DNA of 51,665 nucleotides from Paraburkholderia podalyriae (GCF_014397785.1 NZ_VZQQ01000043.1:1-51665), one strand, 5' to 3'; counted from the first letter of the stretch, positions 8,632 through 17,840 are shown. Notes: a model not told the origin generated them from the letters alone. Made by a program: numbers and translations.

Positions 8632-10701
8632 ATGTTCAACAAGATCCTGATCGCCAACCGGGGTGAGATTGCGTGCCGCGTCGCGGCGACCTGCAAGCGG
8701 CTCGGCATCGCGAGCGTGGCCGTCTATTCCGACGCCGACGCCAACGCGAAACACGTCTCCGCCTGCGACGAAGCGGTGCATATCGGCGGCTCGACGGCGG
8801 CGCAAAGCTATCTGCGCATCGAGCGCATCATCGAAGCCGCGCGCGCGGCCGGCGCGCAGGCCGTGCATCCGGGCTACGGCTTTCTTTCGGAAAACGAAGA
8901 CTTCGCGCATGCGTGCGACGCAGCCGGCATCGTTTTTATCGGACCGCCGGTCGAAGCGATTGCCGCGATGGGTTCCAAGGCCGCCGCGAAAGCGCTGATG
9001 CACGCGGCCGCGGTGCCGCTCGTGCCCGGCTATCACGGCGACGACCAGGACCCGCCGCTGTTGCAGCGCGAAGCGGACGCGATCGGTTATCCGGTGCTGC
9101 TGAAGGCGAGCGCGGGCGGCGGCGGCAAGGGCATGCGGGTGGTCGAGCGCAGCTCGGACTTCGCGGCCGCGCTGCTGTCGTGCAAGCGCGAGGCGGCGAG
9201 CAGCTTCGGCAACGATCGCGTGCTGATCGAGAAGTATCTGACGCGGCCGCGTCACGTCGAAGTCCAGGTGTTCGCCGATCGGCACGGCGGCGCGGTCTAT
9301 CTGTTCGATCGCGACTGCTCGGTGCAGCGGCGTCATCAGAAAGTGCTGGAGGAAGCGCCGGCGCCGGGGCTTTCGGCCGAGGTCAAGCGCGCGATGGGTG
9401 AAGCGGCCGTGGCGGCCGCGCGCGCCGTCAACTATGTCGGCGCGGGTACGGTCGAGTTCATCATGACGCCGGCCGGCGAGTTCTATTTCATGGAGATGAA
9501 CACGCGGCTGCAGGTCGAGCATCCGGTCACCGAGATGGTGACGGGGCAGGACCTCGTCGAATGGCAACTGCGCGTTGCCGCGGGCGACGCGCTGCCGCTC
9601 ACGCAGCAGCAGTTGAAGCTCGACGGCCATGCGATCGAGGCGCGCATCTACGCCGAGCATCCGGCGCGCGGCTTCCTGCCGTCCACCGGCACGCTCAAGC
9701 ATCTGCGCATGCCGGAAGGCGTCGAGTTCGCGATTGACGCGGCCGGACTCGGCGAGCCGGGACGCAAGGCGCCGGTGCGTATCGACAGCGGCGTGCGCGA
9801 AGGCGACACGATCACGCCGTTCTACGATCCGATGATCGCCAAGCTGATCGTGCACGGCGCGACGCGCGACGAGGCGTTGGCGCGCCTCGCGCGTGCGCTG
9901 CATGCCTGCGAGGTCGTCGGGCCGCATACGAACGTCGAGTTTCTGCGGCGCATCGTCGCGAGCGAACCGTTCGCGAGCGGCGATCTCGACACGGGTTTGA
10001 TCGAACGCCATCACGACGCGCTGTTCGCGCCGGCACGCAAGCCGTTCAAGGAAGCGCTCGCGCTCGCATGCGCCGCATTGCTGACGCGCGAGGGCGGCAC
10101 CGCGCACGGCGCGTCGCCGTGGGACGCGCTGTCGCACTGGCGGCTCAATAGCGGTTACACGCAAACGCTCGGCTGGCGCGTGATCGACGACGGCGCGAAC
10201 GACGATCGAGACGACGCGTTCACGGTCGTCTTCGCGCGAAACGGTGCCGCGCACGCGCTCGTTCAAACGCTTGAACACGACGGCGTGCGCGAGGACTTCA
10301 CATGGTCGCTCGGCGCGGGCGCGCACGAATTCGGCGCGACGATCGGCGACGCGCGGGTGACGGGGCGAGTGTTCGTCGACGGCGACAGGTTCCACGTGTT
10401 CTGCCACGGCGAGACGCTTGCATTCGAATGGCAGAACCTGCTCGCGCATGCCGCGGATGCCGAGCATGGCGAAGGCCGTCTGACCGCGCCGATGCCGGGC
10501 AAGGTGGTCGCGGTGCTGGTCGAGCCGGGCGCGGTGGTCGACAAAGGCGCGCCGCTGATCGTGATGGAAGCGATGAAGATGGAGCATACGATCGGCGCGC
10601 CGGCGGCCGGCACGGTCGCCGAAGTGCTGTATGCGGTCGGCGATCAGGTCGCCGACGGCGCGCAGCTGCTGGTGCTGGACGTGCAGCAGGCGGGTGAATA
10701 A
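8632..10701 (+). CDS. liuD: Methylcrotonoyl-CoA carboxylase, biotin carboxylase/biotin carrier (alpha) subunit
   Basis: The 689-residue protein has three parts: a biotin carboxylase N-domain starting MFNKILIANRGEIACR, an ATP-grasp domain (LLKASAGGGGKGMRVV and a FYFMEMNTRLQVEHPVTE metal/ATP segment), and a C-terminal biotinyl domain. The biotin attachment motif VMEAMKMEH is at about residues 643-651, the modified lysine being that of MKM. It carboxylates its own biotin, which LiuB uses to carboxylate 3-methylcrotonyl-CoA. It is the last liu gene. The gene to its right is convergent, so the operon ends here. Confidence 0.95.
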   Translation: MFNKILIANRGEIACRVAATCKRLGIASVAVYSDADANAKHVSACDEAVHIGGSTAAQSYLRIERIIEAARAAGAQAVHPGYGFLSENEDFAHACDAAGIVFIGPPVEAIAAMGSKAAAKALMHAAAVPLVPGYHGDDQDPPLLQREADAIGYPVLLKASAGGGGKGMRVVERSSDFAAALLSCKREAASSFGNDRVLIEKYLTRPRHVEVQVFADRHGGAVYLFDRDCSVQRRHQKVLEEAPAPGLSAEVKRAMGEAAVAAARAVNYVGAGTVEFIMTPAGEFYFMEMNTRLQVEHPVTEMVTGQDLVEWQLRVAAGDALPLTQQQLKLDGHAIEARIYAEHPARGFLPSTGTLKHLRMPEGVEFAIDAAGLGEPGRKAPVRIDSGVREGDTITPFYDPMIAKLIVHGATRDEALARLARALHACEVVGPHTNVEFLRRIVASEPFASGDLDTGLIERHHDALFAPARKPFKEALALACAALLTREGGTAHGASPWDALSHWRLNSGYTQTLGWRVIDDGANDDRDDAFTVVFARNGAAHALVQTLEHDGVREDFTWSLGAGAHEFGATIGDARVTGRVFVDGDRFHVFCHGETLAFEWQNLLAHAADAEHGEGRLTAPMPGKVVAVLVEPGAVVDKGAPLIVMEAMKMEHTIGAPAAGTVAEVLYAVGDQVADGAQLLVLDVQQAGE

Positions 10702-10714
10702 GCGCGGCAGCCGA

Positions 10715-11506
10715 TCAGCCGAGCCGCGCGTAGCCGGCCGCGCGCGCTTCGCTTTCGAGTTCGCCGATGCGCGCGTAGTCGGTCAGCGGCAGCGTCGAAA
10801 AACCCGTCAAACGCAGGCGTTTCGCCCGTTCGGGGCGGACGGTCAGCGTCTCGTTCAGCGCGTCGCGCAACGCGGCGATCGTGGCTGGCGGCACATTGGC
10901 CGCGGCGATCAGCGGCAAGCCCGGTGAGGCGGCGGTCATGCCGATCGCGCGCACGCGCCGCGCCAGTTCCGGCAGCACGTCGCAAACGAAGGCGAAGGTC
11001 ACGCAGTCGATCGCGGCGACGTCCGCGCGATTGTCGGCGACCGCGTGCAGCGAGCCCAGATGCGAGCCCGTGCGCAGCACCGTGGCGAAGAACATGCCGG
11101 CGCGCGCGAGCGGCGCGACCGCGTGGCGAAACGCGTTCATGCCGCTGTTCGAATCGTCCTGGTTGTAGGCGGCGCGCGCGCCGCGGCACGACGCGAGTGA
11201 GTCGAAGCGCGCGTCGGCGCGCGTGATCAGGATGCTCGAGTAATGCGCGCCGTCGCAGCCGGGCGCATCGAAGCAGGGAGTCGCGATCAATTGCACCTGT
11301 GCGTGCAGCCCGTGCATCAGCGGATAACCGCAGGTCTGCGAGATCAACAGGTTCGGGCGCCGCCAGAAGCCGTGCAGTTCCTCGTCCGGATCGACGATGC
11401 GGCACGCGGGCCTGATCCGGCGCAGCACGTCGTCGAGCCACTCGCGCCATTCGAGGTCGAGCGCGGGCGTCACGTTGTACATCGGCAGGGCGGCGATCCA
11501 ACTCAT
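10715..11506 (-). CDS. PhnD-like (phosphate/phosphonate ABC-type) substrate-binding protein
   Basis: The 263-residue protein resembles the PhnD/SsuA/transferrin-type binding fold. It has an N-terminal AALPMYNVT segment, LLISQTCGYPL in the first lobe, YSSILITRAD, a YNQDDSNSGMNAFR segment typical of the ligand cleft, and a CVTFAFV hinge stretch. No signal peptide is visible from the chosen ATG, which is unusual for a periplasmic binding protein. It may therefore act in the cytoplasm or be exported in another way. No permease or ATPase gene is adjacent. It follows a small gene by 19 bases, suggesting a two-gene transcript, and is convergent with liuD. The ligand is unknown. A longer in-frame start exists at 11560 but overlaps the upstream gene. 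Confidence 0.75.
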   Translation of the reverse strand: MSWIAALPMYNVTPALDLEWREWLDDVLRRIRPACRIVDPDEELHGFWRRPNLLISQTCGYPLMHGLHAQVQLIATPCFDAPGCDGAHYSSILITRADARFDSLASCRGARAAYNQDDSNSGMNAFRHAVAPLARAGMFFATVLRTGSHLGSLHAVADNRADVAAIDCVTFAFVCDVLPELARRVRAIGMTAASPGLPLIAAANVPPATIAALRDALNETLTVRPERAKRLRLTGFSTLPLTDYARIGELESEARAAGYARLG

Positions 11507-11525
11507 GAAGGCGTTTCTCGCACGC

Positions 11526-11804
11526 CTAATGTCTGACCAATTTGAAGTCGTCGAGACCAAGCCGCACCGGCTCGCTCGGCGTGAACTGCCATCGCTGCGC
11601 CGCTACAGAGAGGATCTCGTCCAGCGCATCCTCGAACGCGACCAGCAGGTCCTGCTTGCGACGGCTCACAGCGCCGCAGAACTCGACCAGCGCGTCGGCG
11701 CTGACTTCAAAAATCTGCGCGCGATCGTCGCAGCACACGCGGAACGCGACCGTCCCGCATTCCGTCACACAGGGCCGGAACCCTTCATCGACATAGACCG
11801 ACAT
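11526..11804 (-). CDS. Small conserved-looking protein, possibly DUF1488-like
   Basis: The 92-residue product begins MSVYVDEGFRPCVTEC. The start is fixed by AAGGAG 8 bases upstream of its ATG. The C-terminal half (VSADALVEFCGAV, then FEDALDEILSVAAQRW) loosely resembles DUF1488 proteins, small acidic proteins common in Burkholderia, but I cannot confirm that. There are no membrane segments and no signal peptide. It is upstream of the PhnD-like gene in the same direction. The longer frame running upstream is arginine-rich and looks non-coding. Confidence 0.6.
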   Translation of the reverse strand: MSVYVDEGFRPCVTECGTVAFRVCCDDRAQIFEVSADALVEFCGAVSRRKQDLLVAFEDALDEILSVAAQRWQFTPSEPVRLGLDDFKLVRH

Positions 11805-12185
11805 GGCGAACTCCTTCGGACGCCTGAATCGACAGGATGACAAACCGCGCCTGCCAGGTATGTGGGAGAACCGGCATTGACGGCCAAATGCCCGGCGCCG
11901 CGGCAGTCGCGACGATCCGGAAACCGGCGGAAAGTAAGCCAGAAACTGGCGACGGACTCTCAGGCCCGAGCCAGGACCGCGGCGCGAACCGTGGCCGGCA
12001 CTGCTCAGAAAACGCTTAAATCGGGCGCTCCAATCCGGCGTCGAAATCGACGCGCGAACTGCTCGCGCCCGTCTCGGACTATCTTTACGATTTTCCACCA
12101 ACCTCGCGGCCGATGCATGGCCCCATGCTCGGTCAGTTTGCGTTCTCGATACAACTGCCGAGCGGCGCAGGTATCCACTTTACGA

Positions 12186-13478
12186 TTAGCGCGCGTTTCT
12201 TGCAGACGATGAATCCGGCGACGCAGGCGGGGTTGCGTGAGCATTCGAGAAATTGAGCCGGCGGATCAGTGGACCCAAGGTCGTCGCCTGAATCAGCAGG
12301 CTGAACACGACGACCAGATACGTGACGCCGATGAACGTGTCACGTCCGTGAAACTCCGGTAGCGACAGCGCGAGCGCGATCGAAATGCCGCCGCGCAGCC
12401 CGCCCCATGTCAGCACGACGGCCGAATGCGGATTGAGACGCCGGAACTTCTGCAGCGTGAGCAATGGAATCGCGACGCTGACGCCGCGCGCGAGCAGCAC
12501 GACCGGAATCGCGGCGAGCCCGAGCCACACGATCTCGACCCGCAGCGACAGCGCAATGATCTCGAGCCCGATCAGCCCGAACAGCACCAGATTGAGCAAC
12601 TCGTCGAGCAGGTCCCAGAAGTTGAACAGATGCTCACGCGTCTTCTCCGACATCGACGTCGACGCGCCGTGGTTGCCGATAACGAGCCCCATGATCACGA
12701 CCGCGAGAGGCGCCGACACGTGCAGCGCTTCGGCGAGACTATAGCCGCCGGTCGCGAGCGCGAGTGTGATCAGAATCTCGACCGGATAGCTGTCGATGCC
12801 TCGCAGCAGCAGCGACGCGCCGAAGCCGAGCGCCGCGCCGAGCACGAGCGCGCCGGCGACTTCGCGCAGCAGATCGAATGCGATCGCGCCCGCGGAAAAC
12901 TCGTGCGCGCCCGTCGCGAGCCCGATTAGCGCGACGAACGCGACGACGGCCGTGCCGTCGTTGAACAGCGACTCGCCGGTGATCTTGGTTTCGAGGCTTT
13001 CGGGCGCCGCCGCGCGCTTGAGCACGCTCAGCACCGCGATCGGATCGGTCGGCGAGATCAGCGCGCCGAACACGAGACACCACAGCAGGCTGACCGGCTG
13101 GCCGAGCCAGAGTGCCGCGTAGTAAAACCCGAAGCCGACCACCGCGATGGAAATCAACACGCCGATCGTCGCGAGCATCAGCACTGCGCGCCGCTGCGTG
13201 CGCATCTTCGACAGATCGACATGCAGCGCGCCGGCGAACAGCAGCAGGCTTAGCAGGCCGTGAAACACGATGTCGGCAAAATCGATCTGCACGACGATCT
13301 TGCGCGCGGCGATCGCCATCGCCGGGTAGTAGAAGCCGAGCGCCGAAATACCGACACTGACGACGAGTCCGACCGCGGTGATGCCGAGCGTGTCGGGCAA
13401 TCTGATGAACCGATAATTGATGATGCCGAATAGCGCGACGATGGCGAACAGCGCGCCGGCAATCTGGAAGACGCTCAT
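12186..13478 (-). CDS. CPA1-family cation:proton antiporter (Na+/H+ exchanger)
   Basis: The 430-residue inner-membrane protein has about 11-12 hydrophobic segments. The CPA1 core region reads ALISPTDPIAVLSVLKR, then KITGESLFNDGTAVVAF. The aspartates in SPTDP and FNDG are the residues expected to bind the cation. A late SAVVLTWGGLRGGISIALALSLP segment is also typical. The start at 13478 has GGGGGAG 9 bases upstream; a longer start at 13550 has none. It is likely an NhaP-like exchanger for Na+ or K+ against protons. Specificity cannot be read from sequence. It stands alone, with a long intergenic region upstream. Confidence 0.9.
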   Translation of the reverse strand: MSVFQIAGALFAIVALFGIINYRFIRLPDTLGITAVGLVVSVGISALGFYYPAMAIAARKIVVQIDFADIVFHGLLSLLLFAGALHVDLSKMRTQRRAVLMLATIGVLISIAVVGFGFYYAALWLGQPVSLLWCLVFGALISPTDPIAVLSVLKRAAAPESLETKITGESLFNDGTAVVAFVALIGLATGAHEFSAGAIAFDLLREVAGALVLGAALGFGASLLLRGIDSYPVEILITLALATGGYSLAEALHVSAPLAVVIMGLVIGNHGASTSMSEKTREHLFNFWDLLDELLNLVLFGLIGLEIIALSLRVEIVWLGLAAIPVVLLARGVSVAIPLLTLQKFRRLNPHSAVVLTWGGLRGGISIALALSLPEFHGRDTFIGVTYLVVVFSLLIQATTLGPLIRRLNFSNAHATPPASPDSSSARNAR

Positions 13479-13997
13479 CGTGCACGCTCCCCCGCTTCGG
13501 GGCCGCGCGAACGCGTCATCACGGTAGCACCGGGGTAACTCGCGCGACAAGGCATAAAACAGGCAGGCAGAGAAAGCCGCCGCGATTGCGACATTGAACC
13601 AGCGAGATATTTCACCAGCAATTCCTTATTCAAGCTCTTTCAATCTGACAAGCGATCTGCATTCTGTAAAGACACGATCGTTGCCACTGGCGATAGAGCG
13701 ACGTACCGGTACGGACGCTTCATTCAAACGCGACAGACGATGCGATCAGACGCAGCGCACTTTTTATCGGACCATGAGCGGATGACAGCGAACCAGGTGG
13801 GACTCGGCTCGCCAGACGTTCGCCACGATGGGCAATGGCAGTGCTCGGACTAATGAAGCACCCGACGAGTTCCGGTCTTTATTTCGAGACATAGGTTTTT
13901 TTATTTCAAGATATGAGTTGCTCGATTTAATCCGAATTAGCGCTTATGAATTCGTCATCCGTCTTGCATTGCGATGACTGTGCATCGCATAAAGCCT

Positions 13998-14094
13998 GAC
14001 GCGTAATTGTCCTCAAATTGCTTCTTTGCGCATGACGCTGGGGATTGATGTACAAAAGCGTGACCTGGGCCCTGACCTGGGCCCATCTTTTTTT
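13998..14094 (+). ncRNA. Candidate intergenic small RNA
   Basis: TTGCAT (13964-13969) and CATAAA (13988-13993) are separated by 18 bases and form a plausible sigma-70 promoter. Transcription starting near 13998 would run to the TGGGCCC/GGGCCCA hairpin with its T run, giving an RNA of about 95 bases. No ORF with a ribosome binding site lies between them. The terminator is well supported; the promoter and RNA are inference. Confidence 0.35.
14066..14094 (+). terminator. Rho-independent terminator
   Basis: A 7-bp perfect stem TGGGCCC/GGGCCCA with loop TGACCT is followed by TCTTTTTTT. No rightward gene ends upstream, so it either terminates an unrecognised transcript or shields the type VI genes. 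Confidence 0.8.
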
Positions 14095-14132
14095 AGATTT
14101 GACCGCCGGCTAACGGGGCAGCAAAGAAAGAA

Positions 14133-14159
14133 GCCTCGAACGCGGGGCGCGATCGAGGC
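14133..14159 (-). terminator. Terminator downstream of tssE
   Basis: GCCTCGA and TCGAGGC enclose a second CGCG/CGCG stem with one mismatched pair and a 3-base loop. Read leftwards the hairpin is followed by TTCTTTCTTT. Its position about 140 bases after the tssE stop codon fits transcript termination of the type VI gene set. Confidence 0.7.
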
Positions 14160-14296
14160 TGCTGAAGGACAGACTCAATGTCTGTCTGGGAAGGTCGATC
14201 GGACCCGTAATCGACCGTCTCCACTATAGCGAGTTATCCACCGAGCAAGTGTGAACAAATGTCGCATCATATTGACGCGCACGCGCGTTGCGCTGA

Positions 14297-14722
14297 TTAC
14301 CCGCGCCCCTGCATCCGGCGTCTTAGATGCAGTCGCCCCGGCGGCTCGAAATACGTGCCGAAGCGCACGAGCCCGGCCTTCTTCAAATGACACGTCATTT
14401 CGAAGCTGACCAGCACGCCGGGGTCGTCGTCCTCGAAGATGTCGATGTCGATCGCGCGAATCCGGGGTTCATATTTCAGCAGCGTCGCCTCCATCTGCTG
14501 CTTCAGCGCGTGCGCCGACGAAGGCAATGCCTTGTAGATGTTCGTCATGTCCGGCAGGCCATAGTCGGGCAGGTGCTTCAATGCGCCCGCGCGCGCGTTC
14601 AGAATGCGCTGCACGTTCCGCTGCACGCTCAGGCATTCGAGCGTGCGGTCGTCATAGGCGTCGAGCGGCTCACCGCCAATCTGGCCGAGCAGCATGTCGT
14701 AGAGGGACGGTCCTGCCGGCAT
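14297..14722 (-). CDS. tssE: Type VI secretion baseplate subunit TssE (gp25-like)
   Basis: The 141-residue protein has the gpW/gp25 organisation. An N-terminal SLYDMLLGQI segment is followed by SVQRNVQRILNARAGALKHLPDYGLPD, where LPDYGLPD is a strong TssE marker. A helical region (AHALKQQMEATLLKYEPRI) and a final beta region follow. TssE is a wedge component of the type VI baseplate in the cytoplasm near the inner membrane. It lies 15 bases after tssH in the same direction. No tssF, tssG, tssK, tssB or tssC gene is present in the window, so a functional apparatus cannot be built from these genes alone. Confidence 0.9.
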   Translation of the reverse strand: MPAGPSLYDMLLGQIGGEPLDAYDDRTLECLSVQRNVQRILNARAGALKHLPDYGLPDMTNIYKALPSSAHALKQQMEATLLKYEPRIRAIDIDIFEDDDPGVLVSFEMTCHLKKAGLVRFGTYFEPPGRLHLRRRMQGRG

Positions 14723-14736
14723 CGTGTGGCGCTCCG

Positions 14737-17448
14737 TCAGGCGATCGCCGCGTGTTCAGCGACGGCTGCTTCGCGATCGATGAAATCGATCGTCAGATTG
14801 CCTTCTGGCGAACTGCTCAGCAGGATTTTTGCGGGCGCGATTCCGCTCGCCATGCGCGCGAGCAGTTCGCGCGACACCGTCGGCAGAATGCGCTGATTGA
14901 GAAACGCATCGACGTTGCGCGCGCCCGATTCGCGCGCGAGACATAACTCGGCCATCGCAGCGATCAGCGATTCATCGCAGCTCAGTTCGACGCGATGCTG
15001 GCGGTGCAGACGCTGCGCGACTTTGGCGAGCTTCAGGCGCACGATCGAACCCAGCGCGCTTGCATCGAGCGGGCGGTACACGAGCGTCTGAAAGCGCGCG
15101 AGCAGCGCCGGTTGAAAGTGGCCGACGAGCTGCGGACGAATCGCCTCGAACAGTTCGTTCTGCGAGACGCCCGGATTTTCCGCGGTCGTTTCGTCGATCT
15201 GCGCGCTGCCGAGATTGGACGTCATCAGGATCACGCAGTTGCGAAAGTCGATCTCGCGCCCCTCGCCGTCGCGCATCATGCCGCGATCGAACACCTGATA
15301 GAACATGTCCAGCACGTCGCGATGCGCCTTTTCGACTTCGTCGAGCAGCACGACGCTGTACGGACGCTGCCGCACCGCTTCGGTCAGAATGCCGCCGCGT
15401 CCATAGCCGATGTAGCCGGGCGGCGAGCCCTTCAACTGCGAGACCGTGTGCGATTCCTGGTACTCGGACATATTGATCGTCGTGAGCGCGGCCTCGCCGC
15501 CGAACAGCAGGTCGGCGAGCGCGAGCGCCGTTTCGGTTTTGCCGACACCCGACGGACCGGCGAGCAGAAACACGCCAAGCGGCGCATCTTCATTCTTCAG
15601 CCCCGCCTTTGCGGTGCGCAGGCTCTCGGACAAGGCGGCGAGCGCGTCATCCTGAGCGACGACGCGCGCCGCGAGCTGCGTTTCCAGTGTCAGCAGGCTC
15701 TGCAGTTCGTTTTCGACGAGGCTGCCGACCGGCACGCCGGTCCACTCGGCAACGACGCGTGCGATCGCCTGGGCGTCGACGTCGGCGAAGATCAGCGGGG
15801 CCTTGCCCTGTGCAATCGCGAGCGCGTCACGTGCGTGAGCGAATGCGCTGGCGTCGCGCGAGGCGGTGTCGCTGTCGCGTCGGCGGTGCAGCGTTTGGAC
15901 GAGCTCGAGTTCCTGTTCGTAACGTGTTTGCAACTGCGCGAGTTCGGTCGTCGCGTTCGCGAGCGCCGCGTCCAGCGCGTCGCCGCGTGCTTCGCTATTG
16001 TCGATGCCGGCGCGTTGGTCGTCTGCGAGCGTTGCGTGTTCGAGCGCGAGCGCGGCGAGCGCGGCACGCGCGCGTTGGAGTTCGGCCGGCGGTGCTTCGA
16101 GGCCCATGCGCACCCGCGCGGCGGCCGTGTCGATCAGATCGACCGCCTTGTCCGGCAACTGCCGCGCCGGGATATAGCGACGCGACAGCCTGACCGCGGC
16201 GACCAGCGCTTCGTCGCGAATGTGCACCCGATGGTATCCGGCGTAGCGGCTCTTCAGCCCACGCAGCATCAAACAGGCCGTGTCGTCGTCGGGTTCGTCG
16301 ACCTTGATCATCTGGAAGCGGCGTTCCAGTGCGGCGTCACGCTCGAAGAATTCCTTGTACTCGGACCACGTGGTCGCCGCGATCGTGCGCAATTCGCCGC
16401 GCGCGAGCGCGGGCTTCAGCAGGTTCGCGGCGTCGGCGCCGCCCGCCGCGTTGCCGGCGCCGATCAGCGTGTGCGCTTCGTCGATGAAGAGCAGGATCGG
16501 CACGGGCGAAGCCTGCACATCGTCGATCACGTTCTTCAGGCGTTGCTCGAATTCGCCTTTGACGCCCGCGCCGGCTTGCAGCAGGCCGAGATCGAGCGTG
16601 AGGATGCGCACGTCGCGGATCACGTTCGGCACGCTGCCTTCGGCGACGCGCAGCGCGAGCCCTTCGACGAGCGCGGTCTTGCCGACCCCCGGTTCGCCGA
16701 CGAGGATCGGATTGTTCTTGCGGCGGCGCGCGAGCACGTCGACCATCTGCTGGATCTCGCGATCGCGCCCGAACACCGGATCGATGTCGCCGCGGCGCGC
16801 CTTGTCGGTCAGGTCGATCGCGAAGCGGGCGAGGGCGTCGGCGCTGGCAGGCATGATCTCTTTTGCGCGAGAAACGCCGTTCGCGCCGATTGCGCTTATG
16901 GAACGTTGCGGCGCTTCGGATTCTGGTTCCTCGGTTTCGCTTTCGATTTCACTTTCGCACGACCGATGCGCAATTCGCGGCAGCAGACGCTCGATCTGTG
17001 CGCTGCTGACGGCAAGCAGCGGCCACGCGTTCTGCGCGCGCAGCACATGCGGCGCATCGACGATGGCCTGCAGCAGATTGCCGGAGCGGATTCGCGCATC
17101 GTCGCGCTCCGACGACACGTGAAGCCAGGCATCGCCAAGCATCGCCGCCAACTGCGGCGACAGCGCGGGCTTGCCCCGCAGGTTGCGCGGCAGGTGATCG
17201 ATTGCGTGGAGCAGCGCATCCCATACCGCGTCGATATCGATCGTGTAATGCCGCAGGATTGCGGGGATGTCGCCGCCGCCTGCTTCGATCAGCTTCAGTA
17301 ACCAGTGCTCGACCGTGATCTCGTCGGCCAGCCGCGTCTGGCAAAGACTCGCGGCCGCTTCGAGCGCCTGCGCGGAGTGCGGGTTGAGTCGGCGCAGCAG
17401 ATGAGTGGTGTCCCACAGGGCGTTCCTTCGGTCGTCGCGCAAAGTCAT
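14737..17448 (-). CDS. tssH: Type VI secretion AAA+ ATPase TssH (ClpV)
   Basis: ClpV disassembles contracted TssB/TssC sheaths. Its Clp N-type domain (first 150 residues) is followed by two AAA+ modules. The first has GEPGVGKTALVEG and LLFIDEAHTLIGAG. The second has GPSGVGKTETALAL, VVLLDEVEKAHRDVLD and the sensor NLGSAQIDE. Between them is the coiled M-domain with RYEQELELVQTLHRR. ATG at 17448 gives 903 residues, close to the family. A GTG at 17493 would add 15 residues; neither has a clear Shine-Dalgarno. It lies between the hcp remnant and tssE in the same direction. The coding sequence itself is intact. Confidence 0.92.
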   Translation of the reverse strand: MTLRDDRRNALWDTTHLLRRLNPHSAQALEAAASLCQTRLADEITVEHWLLKLIEAGGGDIPAILRHYTIDIDAVWDALLHAIDHLPRNLRGKPALSPQLAAMLGDAWLHVSSERDDARIRSGNLLQAIVDAPHVLRAQNAWPLLAVSSAQIERLLPRIAHRSCESEIESETEEPESEAPQRSISAIGANGVSRAKEIMPASADALARFAIDLTDKARRGDIDPVFGRDREIQQMVDVLARRRKNNPILVGEPGVGKTALVEGLALRVAEGSVPNVIRDVRILTLDLGLLQAGAGVKGEFEQRLKNVIDDVQASPVPILLFIDEAHTLIGAGNAAGGADAANLLKPALARGELRTIAATTWSEYKEFFERDAALERRFQMIKVDEPDDDTACLMLRGLKSRYAGYHRVHIRDEALVAAVRLSRRYIPARQLPDKAVDLIDTAAARVRMGLEAPPAELQRARAALAALALEHATLADDQRAGIDNSEARGDALDAALANATTELAQLQTRYEQELELVQTLHRRRDSDTASRDASAFAHARDALAIAQGKAPLIFADVDAQAIARVVAEWTGVPVGSLVENELQSLLTLETQLAARVVAQDDALAALSESLRTAKAGLKNEDAPLGVFLLAGPSGVGKTETALALADLLFGGEAALTTINMSEYQESHTVSQLKGSPPGYIGYGRGGILTEAVRQRPYSVVLLDEVEKAHRDVLDMFYQVFDRGMMRDGEGREIDFRNCVILMTSNLGSAQIDETTAENPGVSQNELFEAIRPQLVGHFQPALLARFQTLVYRPLDASALGSIVRLKLAKVAQRLHRQHRVELSCDESLIAAMAELCLARESGARNVDAFLNQRILPTVSRELLARMASGIAPAKILLSSSPEGNLTIDFIDREAAVAEHAAIA

Positions 17449-17557
17449 GTCGGCAGTTCGGTCACGGAGGGAAGCGGCAAGCGCGCTGTGCACTCGCCGA
17501 TGAAAAAGGACCAGCCCGCCACGCAGACTGGTAAAGACGCGTCAACGCACGTCACGA

Positions 17558-17576
17558 GACCGGCGCTGCGCCGGTC
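17558..17576. other. Perfect hairpin between the hcp remnant and tssH
   Basis: GACCGGCG-CTG-CGCCGGTC is an 8-bp perfect inverted repeat just downstream of the hcp stop codon. No T run follows on either strand. A hairpin here could protect an hcp transcript 3' end or partly attenuate expression of tssH, since Hcp is normally needed in large excess. Confidence 0.5.
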
Positions 17577-17594
17577 CCACTTATCACATGCCGA

Positions 17595-17840
17595 TCAGGA
17601 ACGCTCGTTCCAGGTGTCCTTGTGGATGATGTTGCCGTCCTTGTACGACCACGTGATCGTCTCGTAGCGCAGTTCGACGTCTTCCATGTGGTTGTGCTTC
17701 TCGTAGTCGGGGTTCTTGATGTCGAACATTTTCGGCTTGACCGCGACGATCTTCACGTTGTCCAGCTTCGTGTTGAAGTACTCCTTTTCCTTGCCGGCGT
17801 CGTCGATCTTGTACCACTTGATCTCGACCGACCCTTGATT
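17595..17840 (-). pseudogene. hcp: 3' half of an hcp gene (type VI tube/effector protein), 5' half missing
   Basis: Reading leftwards in the frame that ends in TGA at 17595-17597, the translation contains VEIKWYKIDDAGKEKEYF, then KLDNVKIVAVKPKMFD, HMEDVELRYETITWSY and NIIHKDTWNERS. This matches the C-terminal half of Hcp1-type proteins (KWY, a tube-forming beta strand, and the late RYETITW strand). About 75-80 residues of a usual 160-170 remain. Upstream the frame becomes low-complexity and meets a stop codon near 17900 without any start. The break falls just before the conserved VEIKWY strand. It lies upstream of tssH, so the loss probably also removed the original promoter. Confidence 0.8.

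Larger units (their letters stand above)
13479..14296. other. Long intergenic region with a possible small RNA and two terminators
   Basis: About 800 bases without a convincing protein gene lie between the divergently placed antiporter promoter and the end of the type VI genes. The middle (13870-13960) is clearly AT-richer than its surroundings. It contains a candidate promoter at 13964-13993, a rightward Rho-independent terminator at 14066-14094 and a strong leftward terminator hairpin at 14133-14159, with two smaller hairpins at 14169-14185 and 14193-14216. The frame at 13594-13785 has no ribosome binding site or recognisable composition. Confidence 0.55.

Noticed and set aside
8332..10587. 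A 751-codon open frame on the minus strand opposite liuD
   Set aside because: It is a GC-driven antisense shadow: rich in Arg, His and Ala, without recognisable motifs, and the plus-strand carboxylase is unambiguous.
13594..13785. Possible 63-residue protein MNQRDISPAIPYSSSF...
   Set aside because: No Shine-Dalgarno, no recognised similarity and a composition expected by chance in the less GC-rich patch.
14026..14229. Possible small plus-strand protein in the intergenic region
   Set aside because: The frame runs through a strong terminator hairpin and its T run, which is incompatible with a normal gene.
14995..17301. A 768-codon plus-strand frame opposite tssH
   Set aside because: Composition is that of a mirror frame (Arg/Val/Asp/Gln runs) and the ClpV protein on the other strand has all family motifs.
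17584..17817. 77-residue minus-strand frame MVQDRRRRQGKGV...
   Set aside because: It is the wrong frame over the hcp remnant; the neighbouring frame gives clear Hcp sequence.
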